This document shows, one piece after another, positions 45,626-55,944 of a DNA stretch of 64,000 bases (position 1 is its first letter; the number at the start of each line of letters is the position of its first letter). The notes beneath the pieces were generated by a model. The model searched no databases, was not told where the DNA came from, and was given only the letters and a program-made list of their open reading frames with translations. The stretch lies in NCBI RefSeq assembly GCF_019279795.1, contig NC_056744.1, positions 904,665,688 to 904,729,687 on the forward strand. Reading direction: 5' to 3'. This DNA comes from Protopterus annectens (lineage: Eukaryota > Chordata > Ceratodontiformes > Protopteridae). Made by a program: the position numbers and the translations under genes.

Positions 45626-45754
45626 CTGTAAGGAGCAAGAAAAAGATTCCCCAACGGGGTACTTAGCTTTAATTGAAGACTTCGGTTCTGAAACTTGAAT
45701 GCGAAAATTTCAGGAGTCGGCCGACCGGCACTTGCGAACTGCTTCTGCTTCGGG

Positions 45755-45948
45755 CACCCTGCGGCAAGAAAGACTGAAGAAAATGGTGTCGGCTGCATGT
45801 TTTATACCCCTGATGACCTGACGTCATGGAAGAGGAGACAGCAACCGATGCAGGACCCAAGAGACTGATATTCAGGCCAACTGAGGGCAACCTGCCAGCA
45901 GATTATCCTAAATGTAATGACTGCAACAGTGAAACACACGAAGAACAT
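45755..45948 (-). repeat. Left ITR of E10 with TATA box
   Basis: From GGCACCCTGCGGCAAGAAAG to GAAGAACAT, with minus-strand GGTATAAAA at 45800-45808. A two-base AC insertion (CACACACG) distinguishes its tip from its own ICR copy. Confidence 0.88.
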
Positions 45949-47693
45949 CGGAGTCTTTACTACATAAAAGAGTCGCATAGGGGACAGAGGGATGAAATAA
46001 AGACCCACAGCAAACGGCCTTCCTGGAGATTTTACATTATCACATTACCCTCCATTTGGCTAAAAATGGGCAGCAACAGCCAGAGAGACCATATGAAAAA
46101 AAATCACAGAAAGGTGAACACAAACAGAAATGCATCAAAGGACCCTGTCTCTCAACTTACTTCATGAAATTACTTGTGCTTCTGGAGTGGCAGCCCTTTA
46201 GTCTATTCATTTCCTGAAGCAAGAGTTGAGTGAACTGTGAGTGTGTCACCTTCCACAAGCTGGGAGATTGGGGGGTTTCATTAATCTCCATCTTAGTTCA
46301 TGTGCAACAGGATAGCATGCAATGGGGATTTTAAGTTGTGCATCTACACCTCTATGTGCAACAGGTCTTATCCCTGCAACCCACACGTACGTGACTCCCA
46401 GACCATCAGGGATTCAACCACAGACCGTGACCAAACATAGTTTCGACCCCTGTCCTGAAAAGAAATGAGTAGGCTAAGCCTTGTCATTCCCCTCCCACAT
46501 GCACACAGATTCAACAGATATACAAGCTGCAATCGGGTCACCTGGGTCATAAAGCTAGCAAAGGACACTGCTCATTTGGGGTTTTCATTAAGCCCCATCT
46601 TCCCCCGTACATGGCAATTCAAGTCCAAAAAGGCTAGCATGCAATGGGCATATGCAGTGTGCATCCACATTTCCACGTGCAACAATTAACAGGTTCTATC
46701 CCTGCAACATCCACTCTCCATCATGGATTCAACCATAGACAGTGTGTGCCCAAATATATATATTCCCCTTCTCTGCTCTGAAGAGAAATGAGTAGGCTAA
46801 GCCTTGTTGCCCACCTCAAAAAACAAAACAGAGCTTCAAAAGGTGCACACAAGCTGCAAATCAAATTCAGATCACCTTTAATAATAAAGATGTCACAGGA
46901 CACATCACAATACAGTGGTGACTAAAGCATACCACCTGAGGATGGCACAGCAACAGACTAAAGCCAAGTTAGGGGCTGCATACCCTTGCAACCAATAATG
47001 GAAATGGAGACTTCTCCACAAGTAAAAATTCAACCATGTCTAACAAAGGCCAGTCAACATATTGATAACAGACACACCCTGGGATCCATCAGTTTTGCCC
47101 ATCTAAGATATAGAAAAATAGATTTGCTAGTTCAGACTCCTATTCTGTTGGCCCTTACAGTCAAAAAGCCAAAAGTCCAGCTACAAGGAAGAATGGCTTC
47201 CAGATACAAAAAAATATTCAAACAAACAAAAAGGTCCAAGGTCTCCAGAACAGCCAACTCAAAGGGTGGGTGAGCAGAAAAGACCAAAAACGAAGCTCAG
47301 TAGAAAAAAAAATGAAGGCTTCTTTTTTAAATGTATTCACTTTGTTTACCAACACAGTACACTGATCGCAAAAGACCATTTAAAGGCACAGCCCAGTCCA
47401 ATAGCAACTTTTCCACATCAGAGCTTCTCAAGATTCTCCTCCCCTCTCCCATAATGCACTGTGCGACACATGATGGTTGAAACAAGAGAGTGGGGAAATC
47501 AGGTTCTACAAAACTGTGCAGTCAGCCCAAGCTGTATCGAAACTGGGAATGAATGTAACAAAACAGCACAGACATGAACCCTGCCTGTGAAAGTCTAGGG
47601 AACCAATGGAGAGCACCAAATAAGACACTGATTCCCTAAAGTCACAGTGTTAGGGAAGGCTTTCTGTGACTATAAACTCACCACAGAAAATAA
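45949..47693. other. Intron sequence between E10 and E11
   Basis: Unique DNA with no exon recognised on either strand. The middle third is a two-copy tandem duplication (46274-46900). Confidence 0.5.
46274..46900. repeat. Two diverged tandem copies of a ~310-320 bp unit
   Basis: Matched landmarks recur in order: GGGTTTCATTA..CCATCTT (46274 and 46579), AGCATGCAATGGG (46314 and 46636), GATTCAACCA..AGAC (46411 and 46730), GAAATGAGTAGGCTAAGCC (46462 and 46784), and AAGCTGCAA (46527 and 46851). Divergence is roughly a fifth of positions by eye. Confidence 0.75.
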
Positions 47694-47906
47694 AGTACAG
47701 TTGTGTACCTACCATAAATGTAGATGTTAGAGTGTATTCACTGTTGCAGTCATTACTCTTGGGTTATCCTGCTGGCAGGCTACCCGCAGTCAGCCTGAAT
47801 TCCAAAGTCTTGGTCCGGCGTCGGCTGCTGTCGCCTCTTCCCTGACGTCAGTGTCCCAGGGGTATAAAAGATGCAGCAGACGCCATTTTCTTCAGTTTTT
47901 CTTGCC
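47694..47906 (+). repeat. Right ITR of E11 with TATA box
   Basis: 213 bp. CTGACGTCAGTGTCCCAGGG precedes the TATA box GGTATAAAAG (47861-47870), pointing rightward. Confidence 0.88.
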
Positions 47907-48083
47907 CCAGATGTCAGGTGCCCCCAAAAGGGTAGGCTAAATAGATTATAACAATAAACATGCATGCACTAAAGTAAACATTTCCTTCATCTACGAGCAA
48001 ATACACCACACAGGTTGTATAGAATAGAGAAGTACAGATAAAACCCAGCAAATGAAAGAGGGCTGGTGGGAGGGTAACCTGGA

Positions 48084-48179
48084 CTGCAACAGTGAATACA
48101 CTCGAACATCTACATTTAAGGTAGGTACACAACTGTACTATGTTCATCGTGTTTCACTGTTGCAGTCATTACTCTTGGG
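48084..48179 (-). repeat. ICR of E11
   Basis: CTGCAACAGTGAATACACTC through CTGTACT, then ATGTTCATCGTGTTTCAC through ACTCTTGGG; junction 48139|48140. Confidence 0.9.
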
Positions 48180-48211
48180 TAGAATCCTAAAGCTGAGGAT
48201 GGGTGGCTGGG

Positions 48212-49180
48212 CTAAATAGGATTAGGAGAGGCTATGAGGCCCTGCAGAACTGCAGTGGCAAAGCCTGCTCTGGATTTAGAGTAGAGAGGTAAGTGGCAGT
48301 GCTTGGTAAAAGTGTGCACTGAACTCCAAGTTGCAGCCTCTAAGATGTCTTTGGTTGGTACTCCTCTGAGGAAGGCTGCTGAAGTGGCTGCTGCTCTGGT
48401 AGAATGTGGCCTAATGCCCTTAGGCACTGATTTGCCATGCTGTGAGTAGCAGAAACGAATGCAATGGCTTATCTATTTTGAAATAGTCTGTTTTGAGATG
48501 GCCTTTCCTTGTGATCCTGCAGCATATGCCACTAAAAGTTGCTCAGTCTTTCTGAAAGCTTTAGTTCTGTCCAAGTAGAAGTATAGCGGTCTGTGTATGT
48601 CCAAAGAATGCAGAAGTCTCTCCCCCTTGTTCTGTGGGTTTGGATAAAAGGTAGGCAAGTGAATGGTTTGATTAAGGGCCACACTGGACACCACCTTAGG
48701 CATAAATGTAGGGTTCGTCCTCAGAGAAACCATGCCTTGATGGAAAATGATAAAAGGTTCCACAGCCATGAGTGCCTGTAACTCCAAGACTTGCCTTGCA
48801 GAGGTTATTGCTAGGAGTAGAGCTGTTTTCCAGGATAAAAATTTTATATCGGCTGTTAAGGCTGGCTCAAAAGGAGGCAGGTCCCATGCAGGTATTGGCG
48901 CTCTCCTTGGAGGTCTTATGTTTTTGGCCCCTCTGAGGTACTGCCTTATTAAAGGATGAGAAAAGATAGGTAGTTCCGTATTGTAATGGGCTGAAATGGC
49001 AGAGGCATGAATCTTAATTGATGAAAAGGATAGGCCTTTGTCCAGCATCTCAGTTAGGTATTGTAAAATCTGAGGAATATTTGGTACAAACGTGTCAATT
49101 CCTTGTTCCTGGTTCCAAGCACAGAATCTCTTCCATTTTTCTGCATAAGATTTTCTGGTACTGGGCCTCCTGGATAACAT
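48212..49180 (-). pseudogene. Tyrosine recombinase of E11, catalytic residues lost
   Basis: One frame runs from an ATG at 49180 (MLSRRPSTRKSYAEKWKRF) to the C-terminus at 48212 (FATAVLQGLIASPNPI), interrupted only by TGG to TAG at 48473 (ISK*). Arg I is changed (SARQVLEL instead of SARRVSEL), and the nucleophile position reads TKHCHLPLYS, Tyr to Cys. The HxxR box (RPHSTRAAATSAAFLRG) is intact. An 8-bp deletion just before the YR puts it out of frame with RNase H and gives it its own ATG. Confidence 0.86.
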
Positions 49181-50233
49181 CCATTACAGCTTTGGAGAGA
49201 GGAGTTGTCTGAATGGCTACATTATCCTCCATGCTGCCAGATTTAAGGTCCTGAGTTGGCTGTGCAGGATCTGATTGTTTTGTTGGGTCAGTAAGTGAGA
49301 AGTTTGAGGCAATGTCCAGGCTGGACATTGAGACAAGTTATTTAGGATTGGGTACCAGTGCTGGCGTGGCCAGTCTGGGGCGATCAGTATTATTTTTGGA
49401 TTCTCTTGTCTGACCTTTAGAAGTACCTTGGGGAGGAGAGGCAGTGGAGGAAAGGCATATACTGTTTTTCCAGCTGAAGGATAGGGCATCCACTTTCCAT
49501 GCTTGCTTGTGATAAATTCTCGTGCAGAATCTCTGTAGTTGGCAGTTGTGAGGGGAGCTAAATAGATCTATGTCTGGGCATCCCCATTTCCTTGTTATCA
49601 TGCTGAAGACTTGTGGATCCAGTTTCCACTCGTGGGGATCCATGAGGTTTCTGCTTAGTTCGTCTGCCAGAGTATTTATTTTTCCTGGCAGGAATTGTGT
49701 TTGCAAGTAAACTTGATAAGTCAATGCGGTGTCCCACAAAGTCATGGCTTGTCTGCAGAGGGGGTAGGAATGTGCGCCTCCCTGCTTATGTGCCACATGA
49801 CTGTAGTATTGTCTGTCTTTATCAGTAGTTGTCCTGGATGAAGTAGATTCTTGAAAGCTGTCAGGGCATTCTGAACAGCTAGCATCTCTTTTTGATTGAT
49901 ATGAAGATGCATCTGGCTTGCGGGCTTTATGCCCTGAATACATTTTCCTGCCACGTGGGCCCCCCCAGGCATAATCTGATGCGTCCATTGTTAGTGTCTG
50001 CCTGGCTGTGGGTAAAGTGAATGGCTGTCCCTTGTTGTGGTGACAGGCCTGTGCCCACCATCGAAACTCCTGTTGCAGGCAGGGAATGAGGGTAATTAAT
50101 GTTTCCAGGCTGTGGCAATGTTGAGTCCAAACACCTTTTAGATACCATTGTAGTTTCCTCATATGCAGTCTGGCATATGGAATTAGCAGGATGCCATGAA
50201 GTCCAAAGCCTGCAGAATTTTTCTTGCAGATAA
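49095..50233 (-). pseudogene. RNase H and Dam-like domain of E11
   Basis: RNase H has TLTMDASDYAWGG, KEMLAVQNALTAFKN and LIKTDNTTVMWHIS, and the Dam-like part has DIDLFSSPHNCQLQRFC and YAFPPLPLLPKVLLK. The last RT-proximal codons (IPYARLHMRKLQWYLKG) end at E12. The frame reads past the start of the YR to a stop at 49095. Confidence 0.83.
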
Positions 50234-50444
50234 AGTACAGTTGTGTACCTACCATAAATGTAGATGTTAGAGTGTATTCACTGTTGCAGTCATTACTCTT
50301 GGGTTATCCTGCTGGCAGGCTACCCGCAGTCAGCCTGAATTCCAAAGTCTTGGTCTGGCGTCGGCTGCTGTCGCCTCTTTCCTGACGTCAGTGCACCAGG
50401 GGTATAAAAGATGCAGCAGACAATTTTCTTCAGTTTTTCTTGCC
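50234..50444 (+). repeat. Right ITR of E12 with TATA box
   Basis: 211 bp, nearly identical to E11's. TGACGTCA at 50382-50389 and GGTATAAAAG at 50401-50410, pointing rightward. Confidence 0.9.
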
Positions 50445-50641
50445 CCAGATGTCAGGTGCCCCCAAATTGGTAGGCTGAAAATATGCCAATAAAAATGCAT
50501 GCACAAAAATAACATTTCCGTCATCTACAAGCAAATACACCAAAAAGGTTGTATAGGATAGAGAAGTGCAGATAAACCCAGCAAAGAAAAGGGGGATGGT
50601 GGGTGGGTAACAAAAAGGGGGATTGTGGGAGGGTAACCTGG

Positions 50642-50738
50642 ACTGCAACAGTGAATACACTCTAACATCTACATTTATGGTAGGTACACAACTGTACTAT
50701 GTTCATCGTGTTTCACTGTTGCAGTCATTACTCTTGGG
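50642..50738 (-). repeat. ICR of E12
   Basis: CTGCAACAGTGAATACACTC through CTGTACT, then ATGTTCATCGTGTTTCAC through ACTCTTGGG; junction 50698|50699. Confidence 0.9.
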
Positions 50739-50790
50739 TTGAATCCCAAAGCTGAGGATGGGTGGCTGGGCTAAATAGGATTAGGAGAGG

Positions 50791-51767
50791 CTATGAGGCC
50801 CTGCAGGACTGCAGTGGCAAAGCCTGCTCTGGACTTAAGAGTAGAGAGGTAAGTGGTAGTGCTTTGTGAAGGTGTGCACTGAACTCCAGGTTGCAGCCTC
50901 TAAAATATCTTTGGGTTGGTACTCCTCTGAGGAAGGCTGCTGAAGTGGCTGCTGCTCTGGTAGAATGAGGCCTAATGCCCTTAGGCACTGATTTGCCATG
51001 TTGAGAATAGCAGCAACTGAAACAATGGCCTATCCATTTAGAAATAGTCTGTTTTGAGATCGCCTTTCCTTGTGATCCCGCAGCATATGACACAAAGTTG
51101 CTCAGTCTTTCTGAAAGCTTTAGTTCTGTCAAAGTAAAAGCGTAGCTGCCTGTGTATGTCCAAAGAATGCAGAATTTTCTCACCCTTGTTCTGTGGATTT
51201 GGATAAAAGGTAGGCAAGTGAATGGTTTGGTTGAGGGCCACAATGGACACCACCTTAGGCATAAACGTAGGGTTTGTCCTCAGAGAAACCCTGTCTGGAT
51301 GAAAAATGATGAAAGGTTCCACAGCCATGAGTGCTTGTAACTTCCGGGACTCGCCTTGCAGAAGTTATTGCTAGGAGCAGAGCTGTTTTCCAGGATAAGA
51401 ATTTTATATCTGCTGTTAATGCTGGCTCGAAAGGAGGCAGTGTGAGTTTTTCCAAAACATAATTGAGGTCCCAGGCCGGAATTGGTGCTCTCCTTGGAGG
51501 CCTAATGTTTTTGGCCCCTCTGAGGTACTGCCTTATTAAAGTATGAGAAAAGATAGGAGGTTCCACATTGTAATGGGCCGAAATGGCAGAGGCATGAATC
51601 TTAATTGATGAGAATGAAAGGCCTTTGTTCAGCATCTCAGTTAGGTATTGTAAAATCTGAGGGATATTTGGTACACACGTGTCAATGCCTTGTTCCTGGT
51701 TCCAAGCACAGAAACCCTTCAATTTCTCTGCATAAGATTTTCTGGTACTGGGCCTCCAAGATAACAT
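50791..51767 (-). pseudogene. Tyrosine recombinase of E12
   Basis: An ATG-started frame (MLSWRPSTRKSYAEKLKGF) is open from 51767 to 51255 and includes Arg I (TSARRVPEV). Frameshifts follow, near 51345 and then near 51090. The HxxR box (RPHSTRAAATSAAFLRG) and nucleotides for Tyr (TKHYHLPLY) are kept. As in E11, an 8-bp deletion puts the YR in a different frame from RNase H. All catalytic residues remain readable, unlike E11. Confidence 0.86.
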
Positions 51768-53640
51768 CCAAAACAGCTTTTGAAAGAGGAGTGTTCTGAA
51801 TGGCTACATTATCCGCCATGCTGCCAGATTTAAGGTCCTGAGTTGGCTGTACAGGATCCGACTGTTTTGTTGGGTCAGCAAGTGAGACGTCTGAGGCAAT
51901 ATCCATGGTGGACCTTGAGACAAGCTTTTTAGGATTGGGTACAAGTGCTGGCGTGGCCAGTCTGGTGCAATCAGTATCATTTTTGGCTTCTCTTGTCTGA
52001 CCTTTAGGACTACCCTGGAAAGGAGAGGCAGTGGAGGAAAGGCATATACTGTTAGATTTTTCCAGCTGAAGGATCGGGCGTCTACTTTCCATGCTTGCTT
52101 GTGATAAATCCTTGTGCAAAATCTCTGCAATTGGCAGTTGTGAGGGGAGGCAAATAGATCTATGTCTGGGCATCCCCATTTCCTTATTATCATGCTGAAG
52201 ACTTGTGGATCCAGTTTTCATTTGTGGGGATCCATGAGGTTTCTGCTTAGTTCGTCTGCCAGAGTATTTGTTTTTCCTGGCAGGAATTGTGCTTGCAGGT
52301 GAACTTGAAAAGCCAATGCTGTGTCCCACAAGGTCATTGCTTGTCTGCAGATGGGGTAGGAATGTGTACCTCCCTGCTTGTTTATGTACCACATGACCGT
52401 AGTGCTGTCTGTCTTTATCAGCAACTGTACTGGATGAAGCAGGTCCTTGAAAGTGGTCAGGGCATTTTGAACAGCTAGCATCTCTTTTTGATTGATGTGA
52501 AGATGCATCTGGTTTGCAGACCATGTGCCCCGAATACATTTTCCTGCCATATGGGCCCCCCAGGCATAATATGATGCATCCGTTGTCAGTGTATGTCTGG
52601 CTGTGGGTAGACTGAATGGCAGACCCTTGTTGTGGTGACAGGCTTCTGCCCACCATCGAAACTCCTGTTGCAGGCAGGGAATGAGTGCAATTACTGTCTC
52701 CAGGCTGTGGCAATGCTGACTCCAAACACTTTTTAGATACCATTGTAGTTTCCTCATATGCAGTCTGGCATATGGAATTAGTAGAATGCAGGATGCCATG
52801 AAGCCCAAGGCCTGCAGGATTTTCCTTGCAGATAAGTGGGTTTTTGTTGCCAATTTCTTGAAGTAAGTAGTCAGATGCTTTTGTTTGTCTGGCGTGAGAT
52901 AAGCCATCTGGGCAGTTGTATTTAAGCTTGCACCCAGGAATATTATCTCGAGAGGGCACTAGTTTTGATTTCTTTTCATTTACTGTGTACCCTAGGCCAA
53001 TTAGTAATCGTTTTGCAAACTCCAGATGCTTTAGAAGAATGTCTTTGTTCTCTGCTTGAATTAGGCAGTCGTCCAAGTAGGGATATATTTGAATTCCTTT
53101 TTGTCTGCAAAACGCAACTACTAGTGCCAGGCATTTTGTGAAGACCCTGGGCGCAGTAGATAATCCTAAGGGCAGTGCAGAGAATTGGTAATGCATTGAG
53201 CCAGCTATGAATCGGAGGTATCGTCTGCAAGATTGTCTGATTGGGACATGCAGGTATGCCTCTTTTAGGTCCAAAGTTACAAGCAAAGCCTTCTTGCCCA
53301 GCATGGGCAGTAGCTGCTGTAGTCAACATCTTGAATTTTGGAACTTCCAGAAACGTATTTAGTATAGACAGGTCCAGTATTGGTTCCAGGTTTTGTCCTT
53401 TCTGGGTACTAGGGAAAGTCTGGAGTAAAATCCTTGCCCCTGCTCTTGTTGTGGTACTTGCTGAATGGCCCTCATGTCCATGAGGGCTGTAATTTGTTTT
53501 TGTGCCTCTGCCCATTGACTGTGGCAGGTCTGGCATACCTTTTGACCTTGGTAGAGTGTGAAAATGGAACCTGTAGCCTTGAGACACTATGTTCAGGACT
53601 CATTTGTCTTGGGTAACCATTTGCCAATTTGATGAAAAAA
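51682..53640 (-). pseudogene. RT, RNase H and Dam-like domain of E12
   Basis: The RT palm is open: VTLDLKEAYLHVPIRQSCRR, QFSALPLGLSTAPRVFTKCL and QIYPYLDDCLIQAENKD (about 52950-53304). A two-base shortfall at 52941-52955 shifts the frame. The next frame (52218-52907) holds thumb and complete RNase H: TLTTDASYYAWGAHMAGK, KEMLAVQNALTTF, LIKTDSTTVMWYINKQG and NTLADELSRNLMDP. The Dam-like block (DIDLFASPHNCQLQRFC; YAFPPLPLLSRVVLK) is in 51804-52193. The N-terminal RT has one shift, near 53330. Confidence 0.87.
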
Positions 53641-53655
53641 GTGCTAGTTTTCCCC

Positions 53656-55488
53656 CTAAGGGGGCCGCCAAAAGAAAAGTGCTTGGACCTGGTAGAGGAA
53701 ATTATTGGGACAGTTTCCTGTAAGGCTGTGATTTGCCTTCTCCGCGTTTGGAGGTAGGAGCACCCCATTGTTTAGGCCAGTATGAGCTTTGGGGCTGAGA
53801 TCTGCCTCTGGGACGCCTATATCTGCCTCTTTGTGGCCTGACGCTGGAAAGGACCAATTTTTAGAAGGCCAGTTCCTGCTAAACCTGGGTGGCTGTACCT
53901 GTAAGAAATCCTTGACTGTCTGCATGGATTTTGCTTTATCCTCCATTTTTTTCAACACCTCTTCTGCTTTAGTACCAAACAAAGTATCATGCTGTAATGG
54001 TGCATCTAATAATTTTGCTTTAACATGATCAGGCAGATTCTGTTCCTTTAACCAAGCATGCCTTCTAATAACAGAACCTGTAACAGCGGCCCTGCAAGAG
54101 GCCTCCAGTGAATCATAACCACATTGCAAAGTATGCTTTCCCACTTGTTCAGCTGCATGCAATAAATCCTGCAATTCCTTGTTCTCAGAACATTCAGTAT
54201 TTGTCAACAATTTCTGTTTAAGCAGTGACATTAAATATTGCTGATATTTAAGCATATGAAACTGAATTTAAAGCCCTTACAGCCAGGGTAGCAGAAGTGT
54301 AGACCCCCCCCCCCCATCTGTCTAGAGCCCTAGAATCCGGATCAGAGGGGACAGGGTTTTTTGCAGTGGAAGCTTTGACCCGTTTGGGACCCTGAGATAT
54401 AGTTTCTGGGTCAGCAGTGGGGTTTTTATATAGGAATTTATTAGAATCCGGGAACCTGTAGTATCTGTCTGGCTTAGCAGGTGCAGGGGGTAGAGAGTCA
54501 GGGGACAGCCCGGACTCTGAAAATACATCTACAATGTCTAGAACAGGTGGAATAGCAAGGGGTCTGTGCTGAGGAAGTAGCAGAAAGTCCCTGAGCCTTT
54601 TCTTAGATTCAGAATAATCTTAGCTCTCCCTGTGGAAATGCTCCCTCATGGTATGCAGTGTTTCCCCAAAAGAATAATCCTCAAGAGGAGAGGCTGAAGG
54701 AATGGATTCTTCAGCATCAGAATCCTCATAGGGAAGCATGGAGTAATCCTGTTCAGAAGAGAAATCAGAGGAAATTGATACCTGATCGGAAGAATCATAC
54801 TCTGTCTCTTGCCTAGGCCTCTTATGAGGAGGGGGATGGGAGCCCCTGATCAAAGTAATTCGGTCTTCGGCCATTTTGAGCATCTGTTTTTTAGGCATGG
54901 AAGTCTGAGCAGGAGAATGCTGTACTTGTTTCTTTGTCTGTAGAGCTGCTTTAGTCTTTGAAGCTGAAGATGGCTTAATATATAGTTGTGTAGGTCTGAA
55001 GACACCCTCAGAAGCAGATGCCTGCTCAGCGGCTCCGGACCCATCTGAGGGAATTATTTCAGTGTCCTCAATACCTTGAGTATTCAGAGGCCCAGTCGGC
55101 TCCATGTGGGAGTCGGAAGCAGCCTGTGGTTCTGAGGTAGCGGGCACCAGGGGCTGCGAAAGAGCCTCACTGAGAACTGGCAAATGGCCTAGCAGAGGCC
55201 TCGCCGTCGATTTTGGACCTCGGATGCCTATCCTTTTCCTTGTCCTTGCGTTTTTTGTAAACTCCGGTTGTCGGCTGGTCCGACGGCATTACATAATTAA
55301 ATCTTCGGCCAAAGTAATGAAATGCAAAATCGAACCGACGCTTAATAGTGTGTTGGTTTAAATCTAGCACAAAACAGACAGCTAGCAATGCTGTGATCAG
55401 GGCCTAGGTAAGGAATACAGTAAGAGTGAAAATCCTTATGAGGTATTTGCTTCCCACAAGAAATACAACTGTTAACTTTTTCTGACAT
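53656..55488 (-). pseudogene. DIRS gag-like protein of E12
   Basis: ATG at 55486-55488 (MSEKVNSCISCGKQIPHKDF; CIPYLGPDHSIASCLFC, where CIPC has become CIPY). Blocks KKQMLKMAEDRITLIRGSHP, EDSDAEESIPSASPLEDYSF, LLHAAEQVGKHTLQCGYDS, VIRRHAWLKEQNLPDHVKAK and VKDFLQVQPPRFSRNWPSKN follow. Breaks occur near 55380, 55190, 54620 and at a C13 run (54304-54316) that replaces the usual T/C run. Confidence 0.85.
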
Positions 55489-55614
55489 CGGTATGGAGCA
55501 AGACAAAAGTTTCCCCAACGTGGTACTTAGCGTTAATGAAGACTTCGGTTCTGAAATTCGGATTTCAATATCCCAGGATTTGGCCGACCGGCACTTGCGA
55601 ACTTCTTTTGCTTC

Positions 55615-55805
55615 GGGCACCGCGCGACAAGAAAGACTGAAGAAAATGGCGTCGGCTGCATCTTTTATACCCCTGGCGCACTGACGTCAGGGAAGAGGCG
55701 ACAGCAACTGACGCCGGACCTAGACTTTAGAATTCTGGCCAACTGAGGGTAGCCTGCCAGCAGGATCACCCAAGAGTAATGACTGCAACAGGGAAACACG
55801 AACAT
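55615..55805 (-). repeat. Left ITR of E12 with TATA box
   Basis: GGGCACCGCGCGACAAGAAAG to CACGAACAT; minus-strand GGTATAAAAG at 55662-55671 followed upstream by TGACGTCAG. Confidence 0.88.
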
Positions 55806-55944
55806 CCAAGTGTTACACAAGAAGCCAAACTATCAGCAAAGAAAATTGCTCTGCCCAATTTCTCCACTTGAACCACAACAGTCCACATCTTAAAACAGGG
55901 GATGACCTGAAGGACCAGAAATAAAAACTACAAAGCTGCCAGGC
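55806..55944. other. Flank between E12 and the LINE
   Basis: Short unique stretch, nothing recognised. Confidence 0.4.

Larger units (their letters stand above)
40519..45948 (-). mobile_element. DIRS-type retrotransposon E10, complete structure
   Basis: A 5430-bp copy with both ITRs, AT-rich linker, ICR, pol and gag, inserted between CAGTAA and CGGAGT about 420 bp from the calponin exon, on the same strand as the gene. It is of the family with CAGTCATTACATTTGGG ends. It serves as the reference for rejoining the interrupted copies. Frameshifts are present throughout, but the RT palm is open for 215 residues. Confidence 0.92.
47694..50233 (-). mobile_element. DIRS-type retrotransposon E11, truncated at E12
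   Basis: It has right ITR, linker, ICR, YR, Dam-like region, RNase H and the very end of RT, then stops at GCAGATAA directly against the right end of E12. No continuation of E11 is found beyond E12 (55806 onward). With E12 it forms its own subfamily (ends CAGTCATTACTCTTGGG, ICR ATGTTCATCGTG). Confidence 0.86.
50234..55805 (-). mobile_element. DIRS-type retrotransposon E12, complete structure
   Basis: A 5572-bp copy of the E11 subfamily with both ITRs, ICR, pol and gag. The left end reads CACGAACAT (55805), three bases shorter than its ICR copy predicts. Several domains are open over long stretches, so this is one of the better preserved copies. The right flank in E11 ends AGATAA; the left flank starts CCAAG. 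Confidence 0.9.

Noticed and set aside
45949..47693. Search for further calponin exons in non-DIRS stretches
   Set aside because: No calponin-homology or repeat-like coding with splice sites was seen there, nor in 6314-7907 or 37651-39951.
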